NCBI GenBank assembly: GCA_033961575.1
Contig: CM066727.1
Span: 151,017,434 to 151,081,433, forward strand
DNA length: 64,000 bases
DNA from: Aselliscus stoliczkanus
Lineage: Eukaryota; Chordata; Mammalia; Chiroptera; Hipposideridae
Direction: 5' to 3'
This document shows positions 1-11,544 of the stretch, in pieces. Position 1 is the first letter of the stretch; the number at the start of each line of letters is the position of its first letter. The notes below the pieces were generated by a model that was given only the letters and a program-made list of their open reading frames with translations, did no database searches and was not told the DNA's origin. Position numbers and translations under genes: made by a program.

Positions 1-469
1 AAGGGCAGGGTATAAAGGGTAAAGTGAAAGTAGGACAAAATAAGGTGCAAAAACTTGCCATTTAACCAAAAAGCTCTTTGTCTAAGTATTAGGATCATTT
101 ATTACTTGGTGTTGGCACTGGTGTCATTGAAGGTGAGGCTCAGACATGTTTGTGAAGAGTTTAAATAAGGAAGTAAAGGAATAAAAAAATTGACTTTTCC
201 CATACATTCCTCCATCTTTGTAGGTCTCTTCTTAATCCAACCCCATATAAGTAGGGATTTCCTTTTCCTTTCTTGAAGTGCATTAAGAAGATAAACAGTT
301 TTTCCCTCTTACATCTGAGGAAATTCTTCCTAATATCTCAGCTTATCTATTCTCCCATTCAGCCTGCATCCCTAACATCTGTGTTACCATTGGACTTGAA
401 CAATTCCATTAATAAAATTTAATTAAATATTTAATGAGCTTTAGTGGAAAGAACATGTCATGTAAAACA

Positions 470-655
470 ACAAAACTCAAGTGTTGTCTCTGCCACCTTT
501 GGCTGTATGACTGGGCAAATAAGTACAGAGTCGTAATTTTCTAATCTATGCAATGGGGATGACAATGCCCTGCAATGAGTTATTGTGAGGATCAAACTAA
601 ATGAAATCATGAGAGTAATTTCCTGAACTGTAACTGGCACATAATTGTTGTACAG
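470..655 (+). repeat. MIR remnant
   Basis: tgactgggcaaataagt...ctaatctatgcaatggggatgac...gttattgtgaggatcaaactaaatg follows the MIR consensus. Confidence 0.7.
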
Positions 656-1624
656 TATTTAGTTCCCACATGTCAAGCACTAAACTAGGTTTGTTGGATA
701 CTATCCCATATACCACCATCCGTAATGAGGGAAGAGTGGAATTATGCTGTGGCAGAGTCACATCAAGGTACTGAAGAGACCACAGAAGGGAAGGGAGATG
801 CTGGAATTCAGAGATGCGATCTGGTAGAGGTAGCACTGAGTATAGCTTTGATTGGATCAACACTGGAAAGTCTTATATAATGTGGAAGTGAAAGTTTTGT
901 GGAGAGAAATACTCAAAAAAACTTCAGAGTTGGACTTTGGTATTTAGAGATACTTTCAGCTAATAGCCCATGGGAGATCTAACTGAGAAGAGATGCACAA
1001 GAGTGGAAATAGCCCAGAGAGACCTGAACTTTTTTCAGAGAAAAGAGCAGATTTTTTTTCTCTGGTTAAGTATATACCCAACCATGCTGATCCTTCAGGT
1101 GCTAGCAGCCTCTGAGAAAGGGGTTCCTGTGGGAGGAGACTCGACTTAGAGGAAGACAGGGTGGTGATACCAAGCCTGACTGTTGAGTATTCCAGCACCT
1201 GCCAGGGATGCCCTGGGGACGCCAGGTCTCCCCTGCTGGGGCCCAGCTGCCATCCCAGCCCTCCTGACATCTAACAATGGGCTGTTAAGAGGTCAGGAGG
1301 GAATAGGGCAGGCACGACAATGAGATTCCGATGCTATAGAAAGAGAAACAATTGGAACAGAGGGAGAGAGAAGCCAAGTGTTTGGGAACTGTGGATTGGG
1401 GAGGAGGGGAGGCAAGTGTGAGGATAAAATTAGAATGACTGGGATTTTATGGGGATGTCAGAGAATGAAGAGGAGACAGTCCGTCCTTGATTATTCTGTT
1501 CATAATAGAAAAGGTCAGCTCAGCAAGGAAACAGGCTCCCTTGTTCCTGGCCTTGAGATTGGTCTGTCAGTAACACTGAGCTGCTCTGCCACAGGAGCTT
1601 CATCTTGTCTCTCACCCAGTCATT
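656..1624. other. intergenic, nothing recognised
   Basis: Unique-looking sequence. Open frames here are short, lack a family match and are interrupted in both directions. 1-469 is likewise A/T-rich without a recognised feature. Confidence 0.5.
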
Positions 1625-1790
1625 TAGTCTTCTATCCATTCAATGAATATTTATTAAACTCTTGCCATATATCAAGCTCTTTGCAAGGTACTGGGGACAA
1701 AAACCTGTAATTTAGCTCCCTGCTATTGATGAGCTAACAGACTTCAGGGGAGACAGATCTAGGAACACAGAAGGGCAGCAAAATTAATTA
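1625..1790 (-). repeat. L2 3'-end remnant
   Basis: ccattcaatgaatatttattaaactcttg...ggtactggggacaaaaacc matches reverse-strand L2 3' sequence. Confidence 0.65.
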
Positions 1791-1884
1791 AATGCTTTGG
1801 TCGGGGTGGGAGTAAAATGCTTTGTGAGGTGAGCAAAGGAGCTATTAGCTCACAGGGTAGGAGAGCCTTATCCCTGCCTGGGAG

Positions 1885-1886
<2 letters not shown>

Positions 1887-1929
<43 letters not shown>
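1887..1929 (+). repeat. (GT)n microsatellite
   Basis: About 21 uninterrupted GT units. Confidence 0.97.
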
Positions 1930-1932
<3 letters not shown>

Positions 1933-2391
1933 GGAGCAGCATCAAAATAGCTCCACAGGGCAAGTGACATCTTGAAATCTAGGAAGGAGTTTGGCAGTCT
2001 AAGATCAAGGGAAGGCAGGGAAGCTAAAGGTCAATCTGGAAAGAGAGAATAAGTTCACTGGGGATCAGCTAGGAAAATACTTGTTAAATGAGGCCTTGGA
2101 GTTTCCAGAGGCTTAGACCAATGCCAAGGCTAAGTTACCTTGATGATTGCAAAGTCAGGATTCTAGTTCAAGAACTATCTGGAGAGCTGTTACTTCGCTT
2201 GTATTTGCAGGAAGTAGTATCTCCCTGGTCTCTGATCTGCCTCCAACTCTTCCTTGTGTGCAGAGAGGCACCATGATTCTGGTAGAGGATTTCTTCAGTG
2301 GTATATTTAGAAGGAAAAAAACATGAACTGTTGTTTCCATTCCTATCTGCTGACAAGAGAATAGACACTCAGTGCAGCAAAAGTGACTTGG

Positions 2392-2500
2392 GGCTGGCTG
2401 AGTGGCGCATTGGTTAAGCGCTGGCTTGGGATGCCAGCGGCCCCAGTTTGGGTCCCACATATGAGAGCCAGTGACACTGCCCTCAAAAAAAAAAAAAAAA
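2392..2500 (+). mobile_element. short tRNA-derived SINE
   Basis: Starts GGCTGGCTGAGTGGCGCATTGG (degenerate A box), has a B-box-like region (gtttgggtccc), and ends actgccctc plus poly-A. The target duplication AAAAGTGACTTGG begins at 2379 and recurs after the tail at 2501. Confidence 0.9.
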
Positions 2501-3184
2501 GTGACTTGGATCAGGTCTTGAGAGAAAACCAGTTAAAACCATAAGAACATTGCATAAAGTGCCCCCCCATTAAGACAAGGGATGGGGGAGATGTCATGTG
2601 GGTGAAGAACGGCTTGGTGGGGGTACAACGGATTGTGAAGAAAGAAAAGCAGTGCTGCTGGGATTAGAGGGGCAGGACAAGGTGGCTTCTGAAGCGGCAT
2701 CCCTTTCCCGCTAATTCCTCACCCTGGGGTTTTCCTTAGATACTGTCTGGAGGTGGAGATCACTTTTTTTTCAGATGAAGAGTCTAAGTTCTTGACAGTG
2801 ACTACCTGGAGTCCTCTGTTATCCAGGCTCTGGAGGAAAGAGAGTCACGTTTGACTAATGACATCTGTATGGGCAAGAGGCATGGAGGAAATCGTGGCAA
2901 TCACTTCACATATTTTCCGTTTCTGTGTGCAAACCCACAATTTTTAAATGGAAAAAATAATTAATAACTGAAATCCATAAAGATCTGCCTTTTTAGAGAG
3001 ACAGAATAAAGCTGTGCTATCCACTGTGTAGCACCTAACCATATGAGGCTATTTAAATTGAAATTAATTATAATTAAATAATATCAAGAATTCAGTTCCT
3101 CAGTTGCACTAGCCATATTTCAAGTGCTTGATATTATAGGTCATTTCCTGTTATTGCAGACAGTTTTATTGGATGGCGCTGGCA

Positions 3185-3365
3185 GAGAGCAATGGATAAA
3201 AATACAGGCTCAGGTGCCAAACTGCCCACGTTACATCTCAGGCCTGTCACTTGCTTGTTATATGACATCGTAGAGCTGCTTTACCTTCTCTGTGCCTCAG
3301 ATTTCTAAGTGTAAAATGCAGTCAATGCCAGCACTGATGCCTTAGTCTTATGGTAAGAATTGCAT
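3185..3365 (+). repeat. MIR remnant
   Basis: tgtcacttgcttgttatatgac...ctctgtgcctcagatttctaagtgtaaaatg follows MIR. Confidence 0.7.
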
Positions 3366-4109
3366 TATTTCATAAATAGAAAAGATGAAGAACATTTCCT
3401 GGCAGCTGGTTAGCATTCAGTTAGCGTTAGCCATTACGACTATTGTCTGCCCACGTTTACATATCAGTCTAAGAGCAGACGTGGCTGAAAAGGTCTTGAC
3501 CCCCAATCGAGCTCCCTCTACTGATCCATCGGCCTGCTCTTGGTGCAGAGCATCATTTCACAGTCGGAATACCACCTCACACCTCCTCCTCCTGGCCCAG
3601 GCCCCTTCTTTTTGTGCAGTGGAATCTCCTATCCTGGGAATCCAGGACACTGTCCTGTGCTTGTCCCGCTGTCCCTTTTCCTTTGCCTGATGCCCACTTT
3701 CCCTGGGAATCCAGGCTTCTGACAACAGCTGCAGCTGCTATCCCTGCCTGCAGCTGCTGCTCCAAAACAGCATGGTTCAGCGGTGCTCCCTCTCAGAACT
3801 GATTTTTTTTTTTCATTTATGCTTGAAACTCTTATTGGACTGTGCCAACTGTGGGCACAGTGTCAGCTGCCCCCTGTCTGTCCCTGAAGCTTCTGCTTAG
3901 GGACCCTTTGTACTCAGGCTCCAGCTGAGTCACACACTCCCGACTGCAACCCAGTAATTCTTTCTGATGGTTTTAGTCATTACCCAAAACTACTTGTACC
4001 CTCATGAGCCACCTTTTCTCATTTCTCTGCCTCTGCATTAGTTTCTCTGCACTAGCCCAGGATTACAGGCTATATTCACCTGCGTAGGAGGGAATGATGT
4101 TAATGAACA

Positions 4110-4290
4110 TGATGACGCAACTACCAATTATTGAACACTAACAATGCACCAAGCTTCGTGATACATGTATTATGTCAATCCTATTTAACGTCACAAAATA
4201 TCCTGCAAGATATTACTGTCATTATTTTGCAGATAAAGATTTTGAAGTTCTAAGGAGTTTCTGAAACTTGCCCAAAGTCAGTATTAGTAT
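4110..4290 (-). repeat. MIR remnant
   Basis: caattattgaacactaacaatgc...attattttgcagataaagat...acttgcccaaagtcag is reverse-strand MIR. Confidence 0.7.
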
Positions 4291-5415
4291 CTGGCAAATG
4301 TAACATACGCATGGAGTTTATCAGACTCCCAAGCCCAAAACAGGTCATGAGACCTCAATGACTCAGTGAGCTGGAAAAACGTCTTCAACCACATCATCAG
4401 TAAACATTTGTTTGTCTGCTGTACTTTGTCATTAAAGAAGGTATAGACAGGGACCAAATGGAAACTTTCATGTTGTGGTATAAGCCTTCTGGTGAATGGG
4501 AAACCACAGTTTTTGTTCTTCTCCAAAATGAATTACGAGTATGGTGGTGATATTTCTGGTGCTCTGAAGACAGATAATCAGGGACTATAGTCAGGAAGGT
4601 TTGGTGGAGAGCACGGTGGTGCCCAGAGCTTCGTGCAGAAGGAATCAAGACCCATGGCTTCCGAGACATAACAGAGGCAGCCGCTGTCTACTTCCTGAAG
4701 TAGACCTCACCTTCTCCCCACTGCCTTGGAGCCTGCAGGCCCTCTGGAATGATATGTAAAAAGGCTTGAGATGTCCCACTTGAAGAAGTTGTGCTCACAC
4801 TTTTTTTATCTTACCTTTATTCTGTTCTTTGAGGCTCACTTGTACGGCTTACTGCTCTCTCTTTTCCTCTCTCTCAGCCTCCCTCAGCCTTGCTGTTGAT
4901 GTATTTTTGTTTCTAAAACCCTACTTTTTCCACAATTTTTATTTGTCTCTATAGTTCGCTCCATATTATTTCAACTGGCCTCTCTGGCTTTCTCTAAATA
5001 AAAATTTTATAGTCAAGTTTTTGTTATATTCAATAACATAGTGAACATTGGGTAGACAAAACTCATGAAATGTTTACAGTTTTTTGTTTTCCATTCACAC
5101 ATATATTGATGCAAAAAGAAAAACCACTCTGACCATTATACAACCTAGGTAAGGATCCTCATCACTTTCTCTTATGAGTTGAGTAGGCTTGGGCATTATC
5201 TAACATCCTTGTGATCCTCTATAAAATAAAATCTAAAAATCACACTTTTCTCCCAAAGTTTTATGAGTTTCTGGGAATGCAAAGTTAACATCATAATTCC
5301 CAGCACATGTTTAAGGCCCCTCAAAAATAATTTGCTTTATCTCTTCCTTACTATATAGAAAGGGCTGTAGTGGGAGCTGTTATTATAACAAGCTGTTAAT
5401 AAAACAACTTCTCTT

Positions 5416-5540
5416 TGGGCCTGCCGAGTGGCACGGTGGTTAAGCTCTGGCTTAGGAAGCCAGCGGCCCCAGTTCGGGTCCCACATATGAGGGCCAGTAA
5501 CACTGCCCTCAAAAACAAACAAACAAACAAACAAACAAAA
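5416..5540 (+). mobile_element. short tRNA-derived SINE
   Basis: Same monomer as at 2392, with an (AAAC)n tail. An imperfect duplication of aacaacttctcttt flanks it. It sits inside an old L2 fragment. Confidence 0.88.
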
Positions 5541-5544
5541 AACA

Positions 5545-6340
5545 ACTCTTTCAAGGAGTTTACAAACTAGTAGAGGAGAAATAGGTGGAAATTACAACTT
5601 TACATCAAGGATCAATTACCCTGATTCCCTAAAAGGCAAAAGAAGGAGGCAATATTAAAATAAATATAAAGGAGAAGGCAATAATATAAATAAGTATCAA
5701 TAAATGAATTTAAATAAAGAGGCAATACTATTATAATATTATTATTGTACTAGGTCAAGGTTTTATCAAGGAGGAATTTCTGCTAGACTTTGAGGGATGA
5801 ATATAATTTCTGTAAATGAAGATGGAGGAGAGAGCTCTCCAGAGAACGGCATTGCCAGGGGCAGAGGTGAGGGAGCACCTTCATTGGATGTTGATTAGAG
5901 GAACTGTAATCCAGAGAGGCGAAGCAAATGGGCAGATGGGGTGGCAAAGAAGCATGAGGGGAATGGGATTGGTGGCTTCTGATGGCAGTGAGGGAAGAAT
6001 TAGTGGTGACTATATACCTGAAAATGTAGACTAGGCCCAGCTGTGGACAGCGGTTACATGTTAGGCTGGGAAGTTTGGGCTTCATTCTATAGTGCCTGCA
6101 CAACTAACACGGTTTCTGATCCCCCAGAAATGATATAGTCACGACTTTACTTTTAGACGGTCAATCAGAATGGATTTGTGGAAGGAAGGAGACATTGTGT
6201 CCAAAAGAATTGGAAGTTTGAAAGAACACTATTGCTTGAGTCCAGACAGATAAATACTGAGGGCCTGAACCAGGGCAGTGGCAATGAGGGTGAAAAGGCG
6301 TTGAGTGAAGAGTAAAAAATAAAGACAGGTAACATGGTAA
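5545..6340 (-). repeat. L2 fragment
   Basis: The order tttacaaactagtagaggag, ctagactttgagggatgaat, aacggcattgccaggggcag, tttgggcttcattctatagt follows the reverse strand of L2. Open frames within it are by-products of this. Confidence 0.65.
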
Positions 6341-6359
6341 GTTCATGCATGTGCTGTTT

Positions 6360-7100
6360 TGATCTCTGTAGCTCTAACTCTGTGTCACTCTCTCTATACA
6401 GAGGCCTTCCTGGAGCTCTTGACTCTCATGGATTCTGTTTCTCTCAGTGCCCGTCGATGACTTTCTCTTCCCTGTGGAAACTGCCACTGTGGGTCAGTGC
6501 CTTTTCTCAGATTATTGCCAGCTGCTAGGAGGAGGTCTAGGTCCTTTCTTCCAGAGCTTCTGTTCAGGTGAGAAAACAGCTTGCCTGGGAGCTGCTTGGA
6601 AAAAAGGAGACTACAGAATTGGCGCATTAACCAAACGTCTCCCAGGTTTGTCTCCTTTGCCCCTCCAGTGATAAACAGTGCTGAATTCCCCTGATCCTCC
6701 ATCTGTCTGCATGTGTCCTAGATCTCCCCAGGCAGGGATTAGGTAATTGTGCTGTTTCCATCAGCATGCCCAGGGGTCTGGCAGCAGTGAGCCGAGCCAG
6801 GGCCAGGGGAGAGTCTGCTGCAGGAGTCCCTGAGCAGCTTGCGGCTGTGCCTGGCCCTCTGCAGGGCAGCCACGTGCCTGCCTGCCTGCCCTGGATCTGC
6901 CTAGTCTCAGAGGACAGCTCTCAGAGGAGGAGAGAGCACAGGCTCAGATGAGCACTTACCATTCTCAGGCTGCCCATCCAGGTCCAGCCCAATGGGAAAC
7001 AAAACCCTCCCCCACTTCATTCCTACCTGTCTGCCTCCACCTCCTCTCTCCAGAGCCTAACCTTCTAGTTTAGTTATTAACATTGAATTAATGAAGGAAA
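6360..7100. other. GC-richer repeat-free block downstream of NEUROD4
   Basis: 6750-7050 is GC-rich with a CACGTG E-box at 6871-6876. No open frame with a family signature. A regulatory role is possible but unsupported beyond composition. Confidence 0.35.
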
Positions 7101-7179
7101 AAACTCAGGCTATAGACTTGCCAAAAATGAAATGATCCAAAAAGTGTTTCCATTTGATTTTTAGAATACATTCAAATAT

Positions 7180-7345
7180 GTAAATATATGTCTATGCATG
7201 TGTGTGTTCAATGTGTACCAACATGTATATATTTAAATACATATATCTTCAAATATACACACATAAACACACACATATATATATATACCTTGATATACGT
7301 GTGCTTAAACAGAGATACATCAATGTGTGTATACACACACAATAA
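7180..7345 (+). repeat. TA/CA-rich simple repeat tract
   Basis: Alternating purine-pyrimidine runs such as acacacatatatatatata and cacacacaca. Confidence 0.8.
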
Positions 7346-7353
7346 AAATTAGG

Positions 7354-7467
7354 GGGCCGGCCGAGTGGCGCGGTGGTTAAGTGCTGGCTTGGGAAGCCAA
7401 TGGCCCCGGTTCGGTTCCACATATGAGAGCCAGTGACACTGCCCTCAAAAAAAAAAAAAAAAAAAAA
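7354..7467 (+). mobile_element. short tRNA-derived SINE
   Basis: ggccggccgagtggcgcggtgg start and a poly-A tail of about 21. The duplication AAAAATTAGGG lies on both sides. It is inserted just after a TA/CA-rich tract. Confidence 0.9.
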
Positions 7468-7469
7468 TT

Positions 7470-8650
7470 AGGGACATGTCAGCTGGCATGGAGAAACAAG
7501 CTTCATCCAAGTATGAAATATTTTTCATCAATAATCCACAACATGGATTATTCATATGCGTAACTGAGAACATGCTGTATTTGCAATCAAGTAAATAATT
7601 TTCCCACTTGAGGAAGAAAGGGCAATTGCACATTTCTAGAAATAACACAATTTCTCAATTTGGTCTTTGATAAGTTTATTTTAGCTCAGTGTAGATTATG
7701 GCCCTTTCAGGTACCAAACATGTTGCCTCTAGAGAAGAGTTCATTGCCTTATACATTGATAACAAATTGAAAACACCTCAGTTCCTCAAGATAACTGACT
7801 GGTAACTGTAAAATCAGGCACCCCAACACCATCTTGATTTTAATGTTTTGTAGTCTATTTTTGCTTCACCTATTAGCTTTTACTCAATCATCACTCATCC
7901 ATTTTTTCTGAAATATATATCCATCCGAGAAAATAGACACTGGCTGTTCATAGAGTTATGAAAATACTAAGGTAAGAAAAACTTCAGGTGTCTAATGGCA
8001 CAATTATTTCATTGTAAAGAAAACAGAAGCTCATGGAGTTTGCAAGACTTGTTCTCAAATTTATTTACACATTTCTACATAGGTTTCTACAATATCTGGA
8101 GCCTCCTTCAATAACATATTTTAAAGGCTGACTCAATACTGAGAATTTGACTTTGCGACTTACACCTGGTGTGGGTGCCCAATTAACAGCAATTTCCTGT
8201 TCCCTTCCTTGAGTCTTTAGCTATTGTTTTCTAAAATTTTCTTCAGTTCACACTTAGTAAGTTAATCTAGTTACTTACACATATATGAGGTATTAACCAA
8301 ATACTTTATTTTCATGTGTGTAATGACAGCCATGATGGGATTCCTTTGACTTTTATGATCAACTACCTCCCTAGTTACTATGCATCTGTATGTCATCTTG
8401 GCCACAATTTTCTTTGCTTTATTTAATATTTGTAGTAATGAATTATAGTAATTTTAGCAAAGCAACTAAGGCTTTGAGGGGTTAATTAATTTAACCAAGG
8501 TTATTCAACCATCAAGTTATCTAAAATTGTCTATTATAATTGCCCATAATAATTCATTAACATCATCCAAAAAAATGTGTTTTACTTAACCACAAATAAA
8601 GCAGGACTTTACCTATCTAAAACAAACTAACATTGTAATCAGATAATCTC
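7470..8650. other. intergenic, AT-rich, nothing recognised
   Basis: No open frames above background and no repeat I can name. Confidence 0.45.
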
Positions 8651-8905
8651 TGACTTAACTTCTATCTAATTGCTTAACCTAGCTAATCTCTGAGTATAGG
8701 TTTCCTCCTCTGTCAAACAGTATCTGTAATACTTGAACTACTTGCCTCACATTTCTGTCAATGTTGAATGATAACAGTGTAAAAATGCTTTATTAATTTA
8801 TACTCTGCCAGATTATAGACCCACAAAACATGTTCATATATTCATTTCTGTATTCCCAGCACTTGGCTTAGTGCCTGGCCCATAGGAAATGCTAAATAAC
8901 CCTGT
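8650..8905 (+). repeat. MIR followed by L2 3' remnant
   Basis: gacttaacttctatctaatt...tttcctcctctgtcaaaca (MIR), then ctgtattcccagcacttggcttagtgcctggccc (L2 3' end). Confidence 0.6.
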
Positions 8906-9279
8906 TTATAAAATGGAATTGAAATGAAGTATATAGTACATATTTGCGAGATCATAATATTCTTTTTCTACATAGTCTTAGACCATATGACAGCAAAAAG
9001 CTACCACAAGGGTCCTTTCAGCTTTATACCAATTTCTAGAGAATGAAAAATACAGTGTTTCCTATTTCCCAAATTCAAGAAATTTGAGGATTTCTGTTTA
9101 AGGTGTCCCTGTGATGAGTTAGTAAATAGCATATTCCAATGTTTGGAGTGCTGGTCAAAAGATTTGGATTTTTATGTTAGCTCCCATCAATGATTTACTG
9201 TATAAATTCAAATGATCTGCTCTGTTTTCTTATTCTCAATTTCCTCATCTCTTCCCATCTACTCCCAATAAAAACAATA

Positions 9280-9965
9280 ACAATAATAATGCTAAATTGC
9301 CCTCATCAGAACCTGAGATGAACCCTTCACTGGCATTATCATCCCTTTTAATTCTCATATCAACTGTATCGATTTTGTGGAATCTTTAGACCCTTTTTAT
9401 ACAGAAGGAAACTGAAACAGACATGTGCCTAGGACTACTCACCCGGTTGGTTTCAAACCCAAGTCTGTCTGATTCAGCCCTCTTAACTAAAAATCTCTAT
9501 GGCTTCCCTAAGCCTGCTGCAGTCACCGTCAACACTCCCCCAGCCATATGCTGGAGGCAAACAGAAAAGCTAACACGAATGTAATAAAAAAAATAATAAA
9601 TAGTAACATGGATGGTAATAATTGCCACTTATTACATACATTTTAAGGCCTTTAGATGATTATCTCAATTAATTAATCAGAATAACTTATGAAGAAACCA
9701 TTGCTATTATTGCCATTTTATTTTTTTATTTTTTATTTTTTTTTTTTTTTTGAGGGCAGTGTTACTGGCCCTCATATGTGGGACCGAACCGGGGCCGCTG
9801 GCTTCCAAGGCCAGCGCTTAACCACCGCGCCACTCAGCCGGCCCAATTATTGCCATTTTAAATTTGAGGGAACTGAGACTTCGCAGGGTTAATTAATTTA
9901 ACAAAGTTATTTTAATTAGCAAGTTACATAACTAAAATATCATTTATTTGATTCTAAAGCCAATG
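9280..9965 (-). repeat. two antisense MIR remnants, the second split by a SINE
   Basis: 9280-9490 contains atacagaaggaaactgaaac. 9610-9720 plus 9846-9965 reads ccacttattacatac ... tttgagggaactgagacttc when joined across the SINE at 9721. Confidence 0.65.
9721..9844 (-). mobile_element. short tRNA-derived SINE
   Basis: The reverse-strand copy starts with poly-T. The duplication ATTATTGCCATTTTA is exact at 9706-9720 and 9846-9860. It splits a MIR. Confidence 0.92.
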
Positions 9966-10135
9966 CTTGTAATTAATACACCAAACTATACTCCAAAGTT
10001 ATATAGGTAGGAAAAATAATCTTTTTTTTGGGAAAAATAATCTTGAAGATAGTCTGCTTCTATGTTGATAGAAGATTTTGTTATTTTTGTAACTATAATT
10101 TCTTGTTAAAATGTTGTTTCCTAAAACTCTAAAGA

Positions 10136-10311
10136 GGGCTGGCCGAATGGCTCAGTTGGTTAAGAGCTCGCTCACGAGTGCGAGCTGAGCTCTGAGCAAA
10201 AGCAGTTGGATGCCCAGCCCTGAGCAACAGCAGTTCGATGCCCAGCCCGAGCTGAGCAGTCGTTGAGCTGCCAACAGGTGGCAGGATGGCTCAGCTAATA
10301 AATAAATAAAT
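10136..10311 (+). mobile_element. mid-length tRNA-derived SINE with internal duplication
   Basis: Starts gggctggccgaatggctcag and ends ccaacaggtggcaggatggctcagcta plus (ATAA)n. An internal segment of about 28 bp (tgagcaaaagcagttggatg / tgagcaacagcagttcgatg) occurs twice in tandem. Near-exact duplications aaaactctaaaga / aaaattctaaaga flank it. Confidence 0.9.
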
Positions 10312-10679
10312 AAAATTCTAAAGATATGTGAGATGACAGCAGTGAAAAGGATTTAAGCCTTTTGAAAAATGAACATTTTCAAGCAACAAAGTATTGATCT
10401 GTGATCTAGCCTGTATCTACATAGTCTACATAGGTAATGTACAATAGAAAGCTGAGCTTTTGTCAAAGGAAAGAGAGTCTTCTCTCAGGTTGTATTGCGG
10501 AGCTTGGGTGTAGGTCAGCCTGAGTCATAGAGGCAACAGAGTGTCCTATGTAAGGACAGTTTGAACAGTGTCAAAACGTACTTCCACTTCCACCAGCTCT
10601 GGCCTCTGGCAGATATGACGTCCTTATGTACCCAACAGGAAAACAGCCACTGAGAATCCTTTTAAACCTTTTGCATAAA

Positions 10680-10890
10680 CCAACTAGTTCAAATCCTGGC
10701 TCCACCATCACTAGCAATGTGAGCTTGAACAGGTTACTCTACACCTTAGTTTCCTATTTTGCAAAATGAGAATAATAATAGTGTCTCTTTTATAGGGATG
10801 GTTTTAGGATTGAATGAATTAATTCATGTAAATCGCTTAGAAGAATGACAGCACATACTAAACATCCAATAAGTGCTGGATGTGATTGTT
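10680..10890 (+). repeat. MIR remnant
   Basis: aaatcctggctccaccatcac...ctacaccttagtttcctattttgc...aatgagaataataatagtg is a clear MIR. Confidence 0.8.
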
Positions 10891-10939
10891 CTTATCTGTA
10901 AGTTTATCTTTTTCCCTCTAGAATATTCTTTGCAAAGAT

Positions 10940-11400
10940 TCTCTGAATAATTGTCAAATGACATGTGCACATGATTATTCAGTATTATGAAAGATTGGAA
11001 AAATCTAAATTACATAATTTAATTTAATAAATTATGGTATTTAACATGGAATGCTAGCCAACTATAACAAAGAATTAAGAAACTTTTTATGACATATGGA
11101 AATACCCCAAGATATGGGTTGAAATAAACAAAACTATCCAGTACTGTGTTATATTATGCTACCATGGATAGAAGGAAAAAGGAGAGAATAATATAACCCA
11201 TGTATCTAATGTACCTAATATTTTTCTTATAGATGCAGAAAAGATCTCTGGTAACTAATAAACTAAAGTTAAAGAGCAGCTTCTAGTTGGAAACTGAGTA
11301 CTGAGCAGGTGGAGGATGGGGTGAGAGGATGGCTTCCATTCTGTATTTTTCGTTTCTTAAATATATTAAACCAAGTCTCTCCCTTGATTAACCAATTCAG
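10940..11400 (+). repeat. L1M-type 3' UTR remnant
   Basis: tattatgaaagattggaaaa...aataaattatggtatttaac...atggaatgctagccaactat matches the common L1 3' region in sense orientation. Confidence 0.6.
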
Positions 11401-11419
11401 CTTTATTAAAGTTTATTTA

Positions 11420-11535
11420 TTTTTTTTATTTTTTATATTTTAGAGGGCAGTATCACTGACCCTCATATGTGGGATCCGAACCGGGGCCGCTGGTGTCCCA
11501 GCCAGCTCTTAACCACCGCTCCACTCGGCCAGCCC
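11420..11535 (-). mobile_element. short tRNA-derived SINE
   Basis: Reverse copy (tagagggcagtatcactgac ... cactcggccagccc). The target duplication taaagtttattt flanks both ends. Confidence 0.88.
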
Positions 11536-11544
11536 TAAAGTTTA

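Larger units (their letters stand above)
2515..5400. other. intergenic, mostly unique
   Basis: Apart from the MIR remnants at 3185 and 4110, no gene or repeat was recognised. 4800-5330 is A/T-rich. Confidence 0.5.
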
